A stretch of DNA of 64,000 bases from Gp6-AA40 sp035711805. GTDB taxonomy: Bacteria; Acidobacteriota; Vicinamibacteria; Vicinamibacterales; UBA2999. Within the stretch, counting starts at the first letter, position 1; each line of letters starts with the position of its first letter. Below, one piece after another: positions 44,970-54,273 of the stretch. The DNA lies in contig DASTBV010000049.1 in NCBI GenBank assembly GCA_035711805.1, forward strand, positions 53,144-117,143, in the 5' to 3' direction. A program made the position numbers and the translations under genes. The notes beneath the pieces were generated by a model that saw nothing but the letters and a program-made list of their open reading frames with translations, did not search any database and was not told the DNA's origin.

Positions 44970-47063
44970 ATGCATGCGCCGATGAAATACGTGGAAAAGG
45001 GAATGGCGGTCACCGCCAACGGTCTCTGGCACGTGTTCAGCACCGTCAACAGGATCAAACAGAACCCTTCATTCACGCCCCGCTGGTCCGACAAGCCGCT
45101 GCAGAAATCGTGGGAGAAGACCAAGCCGCAGCTCGGCTGGCCGCGCGAGACCGACTCGCTGTGTCCGGTCTGCACGCGCGAGGCGCGGCAGGACATCCTC
45201 GACGGCAAGAAGGACGTCAGCGTCCTGCTCAACGAAAAGGTCGGCGAGATCAAGGCGACGATCCTCGAGCGCGACGGCAAGATCCTGATGGTCAAGGACT
45301 GCCCGGTGCACGGCCATTTCGAGGACGTGATGGCCATCGACGCCGCCTTCTTCAAGCACCTCGAGGAGTCGTTCCCCGGCCGCGACATCCGCGCACACAA
45401 CGACGAGAAGCTGCACAACCATGGCTCCTCGACCGTGCTGCACGGCCGCGGATCGGTGCTGACGGTCGATCTGACCAACCGCTGCAACATGATGTGCGAT
45501 CCCTGCTTCATGGACGCGAACCAGGTCGGCTTCGTGCATGAGCTGAGCTGGGAGGACATCAAGCAGATCCTCGACAACGCGATCACCATCAAGCCGCGCC
45601 GCCAGATGTCGGTGCAGTTCTCCGGCGGCGAGCCGACGATGTCGCCGTACTTCCTGGATGCGATCCGCTACTCCCGGAAGGTCGGCTACAACTCGGTGCA
45701 GGCGGCGACCAACGGCATCGAGTTCGCCAAGAGCCCTGAGTTCGCCAAGGCCGCCGCCGAAGCCGGCCTGCGCTACGCCTACCTGCAATTCGACGGCATC
45801 GGCAACGCCGCCAACTCGCATCGCCGCGTCGGCAACCTGTTCGACGTCAAGCTGCGCGCGATCGAGAACCTGTATCAGGCGGGCGTGGACATCGTGCCGG
45901 TGATCACGATCGTCAACGGCGTCAACAACGAGCAGGTCGGCCGCGTCATCGAGTTCGCGCTCGACAACCCGAAGCGGATCAACTTCCTGTCGTTCCAGCC
46001 GGTGTCCTTCACCGGGCGCGACGAAGAGGTCACGCCGGAGCGGCGCGCGGCGCAGCGCTATACGCTGTCGCACCTCGCCCACGACGTGAAGAACCAGACC
46101 GGCATCGGCGAGCCGATTCGCGACTGGTTCCCGATCTCGTTCATGTCCACCTTCACCGACTGGGCCGACGTCGTCCACGGGCCCGATCGGGAATGGGGTC
46201 AGCTGACGTGCGGCTGTCACCCGAACTGCGGCATCGGCATGGCGGTGATGATCGACAAGGAAACCAAGGAAGCCGTTCCGGTGACCGCGTTCCTCAACGC
46301 CGATCAGCTGGCCAAGGACGTGGCCAAGGTCAACGACGCGGCGCGCGGCAAGAAGCTGTCGATCGTCGGCATGGCGCTCGCCCTGATGCGCAATTACGAC
46401 CCGTTCAAGGCGCCGACGCACTTCCGCATCGCCGACCTGATGAAGAAGTTCGACAAGACCTTCGGCGCCACCGGCAAGAACTACGGCAAGGTCAGCGGCG
46501 ATCGGACCAAGGCCGACATCGAGCAGCGCCGGTCGGATCGCTGGAACTTCCTGTTCATCGCCGGGATGTGGTTCCAGGATCTCTTCAACTACGACTTCCG
46601 CCGCACGGAGATGTGCATCATCCCCTACGGCACGCAGCAGGGTGAGATCTCGTTCTGCGCCTACAACACGGGCATCGGCTGGCGGAACATCCTCGAGAAG
46701 ATGCACATGACGGCGACGCTCACCAAGTGGTACGAGGAGCACGGCCGCCACGAAATCTTCGCCGGCAACAAGAACGTCCCGCTCGCGAGCAAGGACCACA
46801 CGCTGCAGCTGAACGCGGAGGCCGTGGCCGCCGGCGTGCAGCACGACCTCGACGACCTCGGCATCGCCAAGAACGCGCGCGAGGAGAAGCTTCAGGCGCG
46901 CAAAAAGGCGCAGATGACGCCCGACGAGATCCGGCAGCACATGGAAATGGAACGGCTGTATCGCCAGCAGGTGCTCAAGGAGCAGCCGACACTCCAGATT
47001 CAGGGGCTCGGCGGCAAGAAGAAGCAGGACGTCCAGGAAGTGACGCACAAGGACATCGTCTAG
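44970..47063 (+). CDS. Tes-like radical SAM protein, probable membrane-spanning-lipid synthase
   Basis: A 697-residue radical SAM enzyme. An N-terminal region carries CPVC (C65, C68) and KDCPVHGHFEDV. The SAM cluster motif is C172-NMM-C176-DP-C179. QFSGGEPTMSPYF follows, and further cysteine sets occur in TCGCHPNCGIG and MCIIPYGTQQGEISFCAYN (after MWFQDLFNYDFRR). This layout matches the archaeal tetraether synthase family (MJ0619-like), which joins lipid chains by C-C bonds. Related bacterial enzymes are linked to membrane-spanning lipids such as iso-diabolic acid, and Acidobacteria make such lipids. AGGAGA precedes the ATG. A UUCG-loop terminator follows. The reaction here is inferred. Confidence 0.8.
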   Translation: MHAPMKYVEKGMAVTANGLWHVFSTVNRIKQNPSFTPRWSDKPLQKSWEKTKPQLGWPRETDSLCPVCTREARQDILDGKKDVSVLLNEKVGEIKATILERDGKILMVKDCPVHGHFEDVMAIDAAFFKHLEESFPGRDIRAHNDEKLHNHGSSTVLHGRGSVLTVDLTNRCNMMCDPCFMDANQVGFVHELSWEDIKQILDNAITIKPRRQMSVQFSGGEPTMSPYFLDAIRYSRKVGYNSVQAATNGIEFAKSPEFAKAAAEAGLRYAYLQFDGIGNAANSHRRVGNLFDVKLRAIENLYQAGVDIVPVITIVNGVNNEQVGRVIEFALDNPKRINFLSFQPVSFTGRDEEVTPERRAAQRYTLSHLAHDVKNQTGIGEPIRDWFPISFMSTFTDWADVVHGPDREWGQLTCGCHPNCGIGMAVMIDKETKEAVPVTAFLNADQLAKDVAKVNDAARGKKLSIVGMALALMRNYDPFKAPTHFRIADLMKKFDKTFGATGKNYGKVSGDRTKADIEQRRSDRWNFLFIAGMWFQDLFNYDFRRTEMCIIPYGTQQGEISFCAYNTGIGWRNILEKMHMTATLTKWYEEHGRHEIFAGNKNVPLASKDHTLQLNAEAVAAGVQHDLDDLGIAKNAREEKLQARKKAQMTPDEIRQHMEMERLYRQQVLKEQPTLQIQGLGGKKKQDVQEVTHKDIV

Positions 47064-47065
47064 GC

Positions 47066-47128
47066 CTCAGGAATCAGGCCCAAGGCCCAGGGGCTGGTCC
47101 AGGAATCAGGCGTCAGGAATCAGGGAAG
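47066..47128. repeat. CAGGAATCAGG direct repeats
   Basis: Three CAGGAATCAGG-type phrases, plus CAGGCCCAAGGCCCAG and GGGCTGGTCC, directly after the Tes-like stop codon. It shares phrases with the aceE/aceF gap. Confidence 0.65.
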
Positions 47129-47129
47129 A

Positions 47130-47165
47130 GGCCGGCGGTCTTCGGATCGTCGGCCTTTTTCTTCT
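47130..47165 (+). terminator. Intrinsic terminator after the Tes-like gene
   Basis: GGCCGGCGGTC-TTCG-GATCGTCGGCC followed by TTTTTCTTCT. The RNA stem pairs over 11 positions (two G-U) with a UUCG tetraloop and a U-run. It is the clearest rho-independent terminator in the window. Confidence 0.9.
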
Positions 47166-47180
47166 GTGAGCTCGGTCCGA

Positions 47181-47186
47181 TAAGAT
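47181..47186 (+). promoter_or_regulatory. Possible -10 box, leaderless toroid gene
   Basis: TAAGAT ends five bases before the GTG start at 47192, just after the terminator. No clear -35. Confidence 0.4.
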
Positions 47187-47191
47187 CGTCA

Positions 47192-48127
47192 GTGACCGCG
47201 CCCGCCAGAACTTCACAATCCAGCACGACGGCTGCGCCAAGGCCTGTAAGAGACCGCCCGCTGTTTACCGCGGAATTGTCACAGGCGCTCGTAGAGAGCC
47301 GGCGCCGCGACGGGGCGTGGGGGTATTACCCCGGCAGGGCCGGACGCCTCGAGTCCACATGCTGGGCGCTGCTAGCCCTGGCGCGTCACAGCGGGGCCAC
47401 CGTGGACATCGCTCCGCTCCGCGGTTGGCCGGCACAGAAGGGATGGCTGATTGACGTTCCCGGCGCGCCCGTGAACGTCGCATTCAACGCGTTGGCCGCA
47501 GTGGTGCTGCTCCAGCATCCTGACGGTCGCCCGCTCGCGGCGCCGATAGTTTCGAATCTCGTCTCCACCCAGGGGATCGCCCTGCCGCAGTCAGAGGCGA
47601 TCCGTCAGGACAACAGTCTGCAAGCATGGCCTTGGATTGACCAGACGTTCAGCTGGGTCGAGCCGACTGCCTGGTCGCTGCTGGCGCTCAAGACGGCCCG
47701 TCGCCAGGACATCGGGCAGTCGTCTGCGATTGACGTGCGAATCCTCGCTGGTGAACGACTGCTTGCCGATCGCGCATCCCGCCGGGGAGGTTGGAACTAC
47801 GGCAACTCGAACGTATACGGCCAGGAGCTCTGGCCGTATGTTCCGACGACCGCTCTGGCCCTGATGGCGATGCAGGATCGCCGCGCCGAGGCCGTCGTCC
47901 GTGCCGCGCTTCAGTCGCTGCAGAAGGATTCGGAGACCGAACGCTCGGCGTTCGCTCTGGCACTGGCGGCGATCTGTTTGCGGGTCTACGGCGTGGCTGC
48001 GTCTGCGATCGAAAGTGCCCTCGTCGACTATCTCGAGCTCTCGCGATCGATTGGCAACGTCGTTGGATTGGCTATGGGTCTTTATGCTCTCAGCGGGGCG
48101 CATGATGTCGACGCCTTCAGAATCTAG
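47192..48127 (+). CDS. Alpha-toroid (squalene-cyclase/prenyltransferase repeat-like) protein
   Basis: A 311-residue protein without signal peptide. Its repeats of the form 'RDGAWGYYPGR...ESTCWALLAL', 'TFSWVEPTAWSLLALK', 'RGGWNYGN...GQELWPYVPTTALALMAMQ' are typical of alpha/alpha toroids in terpene cyclases and prenyltransferase-like proteins. The DxDD acid motif of squalene-hopene cyclase is absent, so cyclisation is unlikely. It overlaps the DUF362 gene by 26 bases and heads a three-gene operon. GTG at 47192 chosen since upstream in-frame sequence is antisense-like overlap with the radical SAM gene. Confidence 0.72.
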   Translation: MTAPARTSQSSTTAAPRPVRDRPLFTAELSQALVESRRRDGAWGYYPGRAGRLESTCWALLALARHSGATVDIAPLRGWPAQKGWLIDVPGAPVNVAFNALAAVVLLQHPDGRPLAAPIVSNLVSTQGIALPQSEAIRQDNSLQAWPWIDQTFSWVEPTAWSLLALKTARRQDIGQSSAIDVRILAGERLLADRASRRGGWNYGNSNVYGQELWPYVPTTALALMAMQDRRAEAVVRAALQSLQKDSETERSAFALALAAICLRVYGVAASAIESALVDYLELSRSIGNVVGLAMGLYALSGAHDVDAFRI

Positions 48128-49106
48128 GCTCTCACGGCGCGCCTTTCTCGCCGCGATATCGGCCGCGATGGCCGCCGGCTGCTGGCGCAAGGCCCCGTTC
48201 GATCGACACGCGTTTACGGTGCCTGCGCGCTCCGCCGTCGGCCTGTTCGCGGCGACAAGCTATTCAGCCGATCTCGCAGACATCATTTTTCGCGGGTTCC
48301 AGGAGCTTGGCGTGAATGTCGCGGGGCGTCGCGTGTTCCTCAAGCCGAACATGGTCGAATACGAGCCTGGAACGGCCATCAACACGCATCCGGCGGTCGT
48401 GGCAGGCGCCATCGTCGCGTGTCGCCGCGGCGGGGCGGCCGAAGTCGTCGTCGGCGAGGGCCCCGGCCATCGCCGGGACATCGAATACCTGTTGTCCTCG
48501 ACCGGACTCTACGACTACCTTCGCGAGGAGCGCGTTCGCTTCGTTGATCTCAACCACGACGACGTGAAGGTCGTGCCGACGAAGAGCTGGTACACCGATC
48601 TCCGCGACATCGCGCTGCCGGTCTCGCTGCTGCAGTCCGATTTCGTCATCACGATGCCGAAGCTCAAGACTCATCACTGGGCCGGCATGACGTGCAGCAT
48701 GAAAAACCTCTTTGGCGTCGTACCGGGCGCCGTCTACGGCTGGCCCAAGAATCTGCTGCACATCCGCGGCATGTTCGAATCGATCCTCGACCTGACGGCC
48801 ACCATCCAGCCGCACCTGACGATCGTCGACGCCATTACCGCAATGGAGGGAGACGGCCCGATCATGGGCAAGCCCCGCCCGCTTGGATTCGTCGCCATGG
48901 GATCCGACCTTCCCGCCGTGGACGCGACCTGCGCCCGTGTCATCGGCCTCGATCCGGCGAAGGTGCCGTACCTGCCGCCGGCCTCGCGGTATCTGGGCAA
49001 CATCGACGCCCGCCGCATCGATCAGCGAGGCGAGTCGCCCGACAGGTTCGCGACCCGGTTTGAGCTGATTCCGAGCCTCGAGCAGCTGCGGCTGCCCGAC
49101 CGATGA
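48102..49106 (+). CDS. Tat-exported DUF362 protein
   Basis: A 334-residue protein; a second ATG at 48105 is equally possible. The Tat signal (SRRAFLAAISAAMAAGC) ends in a lipobox-like AAGC, so it may be a Tat lipoprotein. The body is DUF362: FLKPNMVEYEPGTAINTHP, GEGPGHRRD, PKLKTHHWAGMTCSMKNLFG and VDAITAMEGDGP. The CxxC ferredoxin part found in longer members is missing. The family often occurs near lipid or cofactor genes; function unknown. Overlaps its neighbours by 26 and 4 bases. Confidence 0.87.
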   Translation: MMSTPSESRLSRRAFLAAISAAMAAGCWRKAPFDRHAFTVPARSAVGLFAATSYSADLADIIFRGFQELGVNVAGRRVFLKPNMVEYEPGTAINTHPAVVAGAIVACRRGGAAEVVVGEGPGHRRDIEYLLSSTGLYDYLREERVRFVDLNHDDVKVVPTKSWYTDLRDIALPVSLLQSDFVITMPKLKTHHWAGMTCSMKNLFGVVPGAVYGWPKNLLHIRGMFESILDLTATIQPHLTIVDAITAMEGDGPIMGKPRPLGFVAMGSDLPAVDATCARVIGLDPAKVPYLPPASRYLGNIDARRIDQRGESPDRFATRFELIPSLEQLRLPDR

Positions 49107-50434
49107 TTTCCGATCGCACGCTTCGGCGCATTCTGCGGTCCAACATGGCCGTGAGCGCGGTGGGGCCGCTCGTGCGCCTCGCCGTTGGCGCGGCAGTTGT
49201 CATCCTGATCGCCATGTGGCTCGTCTACTATGCCGCGCTTGCGCAAGTCACGGTGGGTGAGCTCCACATGAACGACTTCGGGAAGTTCTATTACTCTGCG
49301 CAGTACTACCTCGAAGGGCGGGACATATATGGTGCGAGTCCAGCGACGCTGATTCCAGTCGATACAAGTGAATCGCGTCACTTCTGGAACCTGAACCCGC
49401 CGCACTTTCACCTGATGATTCTGCCGTTTGCCATGCTGACTCCAGGCATCGCGATCATGGCCTGGTCGATCGTGAATCTGCTCGCGCTCGCGCTGGCGGC
49501 TGCGTTGATCGTGAAAGAACTCCAGATCCGCATCAGTGCGGGAGGACTGAGCTGGGCCGCAACCCTCATCGTGATTTCCTCCCCGATGGACACCATCATC
49601 GCGACGGGACAATTCACCTTTCTCCTCATGGTGCCTGTGACTCTGGCCTGGACGGCGGCCCGTCGCGGACAGTGGGAGCGCGCGGCCGTGATCCTCGGGC
49701 TCCTGGCCAGCATAAAGCCGTTCTTTGGCATCTTCTGGGTCTACTTCCTGCTGCGTCGTCAAGTCAGGGCAGCAGTCGCGATGGCTGGCGTCTGCGCGGC
49801 CTGCTTTCTGGTCGGATTGATGGTCTTCGGGTGGCAGGCGCACGTGCAATGGCTGAACGCGCTGGCAGCTGTCGAGTGGTCGTGGGCGCCGATGAACGGC
49901 TCGATCGCGGGAATCGTTGCCAGAATGTTTGCGGACAGCCCGCTCTTCGATCCAATCGTGAGCGCGCCCGCGCTGGTCCGCCCGATCACGGCCCTCGGCA
50001 ACCTCGCAATCTTCGTCGCTTCGGCCGTGCTGCTTCGGCATCAGCAGGCAGCTGGATCGGCGGATATTGTTTTTACCGTCCTGCTTCTCGTCGCACAACT
50101 CGTGTCGCCGCTCGGCTGGATCTACTATCTGCCGCTCGTGGCCGGGCCCCTCGTGGGATGGTGGCGGGGTTCGAAGATGCTGGTGCCTGAGGCTCGATGG
50201 TTGCTGTGGTTGTCCCTGCCAGGATTGATGCTGCCGCATGTCTTCACCGCGGTCTGGCGGCACGATCCGTGGGCGGGGCCGACGATCGGATCGATCTACT
50301 TCTGGAGCACGCTCTTCATTTGGGCCGCTGTCTTCGTGCAGGAACGGGTACGACGCAGCGTTCCGGCTGTAGAGTTCAACCTGGAACGCACCACGTCGGC
50401 TCAGCACCGCCGCGACCGTGTTGGACTCGCCTGA
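49103..50434 (+). CDS. GT87-type membrane glycosyltransferase (DUF2029)
   Basis: A 443-residue protein with about ten hydrophobic segments (first at about 23-45). The large periplasmic loop after the first helix has NDFGKFYYSAQYYLEGRDIYG, the DF-x-x-Y pattern typical of the DUF2029/GT87 mannosyltransferase family, which uses polyprenyl-phosphate sugars. Later segments: NPPHFHLMILPF and SIKPFFGIFWVYFLLRR. It overlaps the DUF362 gene by ATGA. Acceptor unknown. Confidence 0.85.
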   Translation: MISDRTLRRILRSNMAVSAVGPLVRLAVGAAVVILIAMWLVYYAALAQVTVGELHMNDFGKFYYSAQYYLEGRDIYGASPATLIPVDTSESRHFWNLNPPHFHLMILPFAMLTPGIAIMAWSIVNLLALALAAALIVKELQIRISAGGLSWAATLIVISSPMDTIIATGQFTFLLMVPVTLAWTAARRGQWERAAVILGLLASIKPFFGIFWVYFLLRRQVRAAVAMAGVCAACFLVGLMVFGWQAHVQWLNALAAVEWSWAPMNGSIAGIVARMFADSPLFDPIVSAPALVRPITALGNLAIFVASAVLLRHQQAAGSADIVFTVLLLVAQLVSPLGWIYYLPLVAGPLVGWWRGSKMLVPEARWLLWLSLPGLMLPHVFTAVWRHDPWAGPTIGSIYFWSTLFIWAAVFVQERVRRSVPAVEFNLERTTSAQHRRDRVGLA

Positions 50435-50448
50435 AACTCTGTTATAAA
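50421..50448 (+). promoter_or_regulatory. Leaderless promoter of TIGR03435 paralogue 5
   Basis: TTGGAC (50421-50426), 16-base spacer, TATAAA (50443-50448), then only seven bases to the ATG at 50456. The start codon would be at or next to +1. Confidence 0.65.
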
Positions 50449-50455
50449 ACACGCC

Positions 50456-51301
50456 ATGCCGCCGGCGCGACTGGCATCATTCGCCTTGATTGGCGCCCTC
50501 GCGGTCGCCGAGCCGCTCGCGGACGCGCTACACGGTGACGCGCAAACCGCGAGTCCGGCGTTCGAGGTCGCGTCGATCAAGCCGAGACAGCGAGGGCTGC
50601 AGCCGCCGCAAACGCGGATGATCGTCACGCCCGGAAAGATTGACTTTCAGGCCGTGCTGCTGAACGACTGCATCCGTTGGGCGTACGGACTCGCCGACTA
50701 TCAGATCGTCGGAATTCCAGCGTCGATCGGCGGCTCGCGATGGGACATCGAGGCAAAGGCCGAGGGACCGGCCACCGACGCGGAGCTGCGGCAGATGTTC
50801 CGCCGGCTGCTCGAGGAGCGCTTCGCGCTGCGGGCGCGTCAGGGAACGCAGGACATGCGCGTGTCGGTGCTGACCGTCGGCGGCAAGGGGCCACAACTTC
50901 GGCCGGCAGCGGACGACGCGCCAAAGAGCGACGACTGGCGCCTGTCGCCGCTCTTTCAGGCGAGCAAGCAAGGGCCGGGGTCTTCGGTGATTCGCGTGCT
51001 GTCCACGCCGCGCGTGACGATGCGGTATTTCGCGGAGTACCTGTCGCGCCAGCTGCGCATGCCGGTGATCGATCGGACAGGCCTGCAAGGTGAGTTCGCG
51101 TTCGAGATCGAATGGTCAGCCGACCCCGGCGAAACGCTTCGCACGCCGGGGACTGTTCCACCGGCCGGTCCGCCGTCGGACTTGTTCGGAACGGCTGGCC
51201 GGACCGCGATCCGCGAGCACCTCGGGCTGGTTCTGACGACGACTCAGTCGCCGGTGGACGTACTCATCGTCGACTCGGTACAGCAACCGTCAGCAAATTA
51301 G
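50456..51301 (+). CDS. TIGR03435-family exported protein, paralogue 5
   Basis: A 281-residue protein. Motifs: FEVASIKPR, FRRLLEERFALRARQGTQDMRVSVLT, DRTGLQGEFAFEIEW and the terminal SPVDVLIVDSVQQPSAN. It differs from the other four: the middle Cys pair and the proline-rich stretch are both missing (replaced by DDAPKSDDWRLSPLFQ). Convergent with the kinase gene. Confidence 0.88.
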   Translation: MPPARLASFALIGALAVAEPLADALHGDAQTASPAFEVASIKPRQRGLQPPQTRMIVTPGKIDFQAVLLNDCIRWAYGLADYQIVGIPASIGGSRWDIEAKAEGPATDAELRQMFRRLLEERFALRARQGTQDMRVSVLTVGGKGPQLRPAADDAPKSDDWRLSPLFQASKQGPGSSVIRVLSTPRVTMRYFAEYLSRQLRMPVIDRTGLQGEFAFEIEWSADPGETLRTPGTVPPAGPPSDLFGTAGRTAIREHLGLVLTTTQSPVDVLIVDSVQQPSAN

Positions 51302-51307
51302 TCTTCG

Positions 51308-54130
51308 TTATCGCTTCGACGACGGAGCCAGGCGCTTCAGCTCCTCGATCCAGTTTTCAACGAGTGTCATCGGCGATGGCGGCGGAGGCGGAATTTCCAC
51401 CGCGCGGTGGAACAGAAATCGCTGGCCGTCCGGCGTCACGTCGTAGCCGCGGGCGGGTGCGGTGGTGCTCAGCCTCTTTACTTCGAACAACTGGCGAGGC
51501 GTACCCGCGGACAGCGCTGACCCGTTGATCGTGATCGGGACGGCCATCAGGCGCAGGGCACCATCCTGTACGAAGTGGTAGTAGATTTCCCGACCATCTC
51601 CTCTCCACGCTGGCGCCATGCCCCCACCTGTCGAGATCAGCACACGGGGTCCGGGCGCGGGATACGGCTGCACATACACTTCGGAGCGGCCGGAAACTCC
51701 GGACGTGTACGCCAGCCACAGGCCATCAGGTGAAAACGCCGGATGGCTGTCTGCCTCGGGTGTCTGCACGGCAATGGATCCGCTGCGGTCTCCACCGTCG
51801 ACGTCCAGGACGCGGATATCGGTGCTGGTCGCCTCAGTGCTCTCCACGAACGCGAGCTTGCCCGTCTTTGCCCACGAGCTCGGAGTCTGATACGTGGGTC
51901 TGGCGTCGACGATCGGCTCTGCGCCACCCGTGCCGTCCGCGGACCTGACGTAGAGCGTCCCTTTCCCTTCGTGCAGGCGCTCGAAGACGATGCGACTGCC
52001 GTCGGGCGACCACACGGCCCACGCGACGTGCTCGTCGCGGGTCGTCAATGCCGTGTGGGTACGCCGCTCCAGGTCATACACCCAGACGCGGTGACCATCA
52101 GTCGCCGCGGCACCGCTGAACATGGCAATCCGCCGTCCGTCGGGCGAGAGTCGCGGGCTGCCCAGTGGACCGAGCGGTGCACCGACCGGCTCGACCTTTC
52201 CCGTGCGATCGATCCACACCAGCTCCCCTGGCTCGGCGGGTTGCGGGCCGCCCGTGACGTAGACGAGCGTTCCGGCTGCGGCCACCGCAAACTGGCCGGC
52301 GCCCGAGTCGGCGAGGCTGTTCGGCATGTGGATCGCCTGCATGACGTCGTCCACGACCGCGACAGGGGCACCCGCAAGCGCAACGCGATTGACGTCGAAT
52401 GCCACAGCCATCAACTTTCCGCGCCGCAGAAACACGAGATGCCCCGTCGATACATAGCGGGCGTCTGCGGCGTCGGTCAGCAGAACTTTCTCGTCGCCGT
52501 TGACGAGCGAGCGCGCGACAATCTTCGCGTCGTCCCAGCGAAACGCAGTCGGCTGCACGGTGAGCAACACCCACTGCCCGCCGGGAAGGACCTGCGGCAG
52601 TGCGCGCGCATTCTCGTTCTCGCCGACCTCGACAATCCGCTGGGGTGTACCGCCTGTCGCCGGAACCCGCCAGACGCCGTCGAAGGTTGCGAACACGATG
52701 AAACCCTCGTCCGCCCAGCTCGCACCGGTAATCCGCTGCCTGCGGTTCGGGAGCGTAGTAATCGTCGTGGCCGTCGCTTCCCCCGCCGTCGAGGAAACGC
52801 GCCGCAGCTCACCGTTATCGACGTAGCCAATCGATGATCCATCCGGAGAAAAGAACGGGCTGTCGGCACCCGTCGTCGTCACGATCGGACGCGCCGTCAG
52901 CGTGTCCAGCGGGCGGACGAACAGCGCTGTCTGGTTTAGCCCACCAGGACTGATGTTGAAGCCTACGCCTCTGAATACGAGCGTCCGGCCATCTGGCGAC
53001 AAGGCGATCGCCGTCCGATCCGGTCTCGAGAGCGGCGCCGTGTTCAGACCAGGTTGTGCGGGCGGACGCTGATCAAACGGATTGACGCCGATGAGCGATC
53101 GTGTGATACGACGTTCCTCAGCTGCTGGCGATGGCTTCAGCGTCCATGCCGCCCCGCCGACGAGGAGCGCGGTCACGACGCTGGCGGCCGCGACGGGGAC
53201 GAGCCTCGATGCCCTCGATGCTGACGAAGCCGGCATTGCGGTTTCCTGCGTGGGTCCGCGCAGTGCGTCCGCAATCTCGAGCCGTGCATCGCCGATCGCC
53301 TGCAGCCGCTCGCGCGGGTCTTTCTGCAGGCAGCGCTGCAGCAGCCGGCGAATCGACCGCGGCGTCGTCGCCGGCAGGGCGTCCCAGGAAGGCTCACCGC
53401 GAAGGATCCCGGCGAGCGTATCCGTGATTTCCTCTCCCTCGAAGGTGCGCCGGCCGGTCAGCATCTCGTAGAGCACGCAGCCGAACGCCCAGATGTCCAC
53501 GCGGCGATCGACGGCCTTCCCGCGCGCCTGCTCCGGCGCCATATACGCCGCGGTCCCGAGAATCAGTCCGGCGGTCGTCATCGACGCCGGCGACAGCATC
53601 GTTGGCGACGCCGTGACGTCCACCCGGCTCATTCCGCTGCTGTCATTTCGCGCCAGGGCTTTGGCGAGACCGAAATCGAGCACTTTGACGGTGCCATCAG
53701 GCCGGAGCTTGACGTTGGCGGGCTTCAGGTCGCGATGAACGATCCCCTGCTCGTGCGCGGCTTCGAGGGCGTCCGCGATCTGGCGTGCAACCGGCAGTGC
53801 CTCCTCGAGGGGGAGCGGGCCCTGTTCGATGCGATCGGCCAACGTCGGCCCTTCGACCAGCTCGAGGATCAGAGCCTGGCGTCCGTTGACGTCCTCGAGC
53901 CCGTGGATGCCGCCGATGTTCGAGTGGCTGAGCGACGCGAGCGTCTGGGCTTCGCGCGTGAAGCGCGCCAGCCGCTCGGGATCCGACGTGAACGCCTCGG
54001 GCAGGACTTTGAGGGCGACGTCGCGGTTCAGCCGTGCGTCGCGCGCGCGATAGACCTCGCCCATGCCGCCCGCGCCGAGCAGCGACAGGATCTCAAAGCT
54101 TCCAAACCGGGTTCCGGGCGACAACGCCAT
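51308..54130 (-). CDS. Membrane serine/threonine protein kinase with extracytoplasmic beta-propeller
   Basis: A 940-residue PknB-type kinase. The kinase domain (about 10-275) has GAGGMGEVY (from residue 19), Lys41, HRD (132-134), Asn139, DFG (152-154) and APE (YMAPEQARG). One transmembrane helix lies near 313-335 (LVPVAAASVVTALLVGGAAW). The outer part is a TolB/PD40-type propeller with repeated 'SPDGxxI' strands (ALSPDGRTLVF, FSPDGSSIGYV, LSPDGRRIAMF, WSPDGSRIVF, FSPDGLWLAYT). Proteins of this design are numerous in Acidobacteria. The ligand is unknown. Confidence 0.95.
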   Translation of the reverse strand: MALSPGTRFGSFEILSLLGAGGMGEVYRARDARLNRDVALKVLPEAFTSDPERLARFTREAQTLASLSHSNIGGIHGLEDVNGRQALILELVEGPTLADRIEQGPLPLEEALPVARQIADALEAAHEQGIVHRDLKPANVKLRPDGTVKVLDFGLAKALARNDSSGMSRVDVTASPTMLSPASMTTAGLILGTAAYMAPEQARGKAVDRRVDIWAFGCVLYEMLTGRRTFEGEEITDTLAGILRGEPSWDALPATTPRSIRRLLQRCLQKDPRERLQAIGDARLEIADALRGPTQETAMPASSASRASRLVPVAAASVVTALLVGGAAWTLKPSPAAEERRITRSLIGVNPFDQRPPAQPGLNTAPLSRPDRTAIALSPDGRTLVFRGVGFNISPGGLNQTALFVRPLDTLTARPIVTTTGADSPFFSPDGSSIGYVDNGELRRVSSTAGEATATTITTLPNRRQRITGASWADEGFIVFATFDGVWRVPATGGTPQRIVEVGENENARALPQVLPGGQWVLLTVQPTAFRWDDAKIVARSLVNGDEKVLLTDAADARYVSTGHLVFLRRGKLMAVAFDVNRVALAGAPVAVVDDVMQAIHMPNSLADSGAGQFAVAAAGTLVYVTGGPQPAEPGELVWIDRTGKVEPVGAPLGPLGSPRLSPDGRRIAMFSGAAATDGHRVWVYDLERRTHTALTTRDEHVAWAVWSPDGSRIVFERLHEGKGTLYVRSADGTGGAEPIVDARPTYQTPSSWAKTGKLAFVESTEATSTDIRVLDVDGGDRSGSIAVQTPEADSHPAFSPDGLWLAYTSGVSGRSEVYVQPYPAPGPRVLISTGGGMAPAWRGDGREIYYHFVQDGALRLMAVPITINGSALSAGTPRQLFEVKRLSTTAPARGYDVTPDGQRFLFHRAVEIPPPPPSPMTLVENWIEELKRLAPSSKR

Positions 54131-54273
54131 CGAACGCGCTCAGATTCTACGCGACGATGTCGGCCGTCCGGTTCGTCCGCCGGCTGCTACAGCCGGTCGC
54201 CCGGCAGCGACGGCTGGTCCTTTTTCCTCAACGATCCTTCACACCGGCACGATGCTTCCTGACGGAGGTGTCC

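Noticed and set aside
45069..47048. 659-codon open frame on the minus strand
   Set aside because: Antisense to the Tes-like radical SAM gene, which has clear cysteine motifs.
47192..48127. Calling the toroid protein a squalene-hopene cyclase
   Set aside because: It is half the usual length and lacks the DxDD acid motif.
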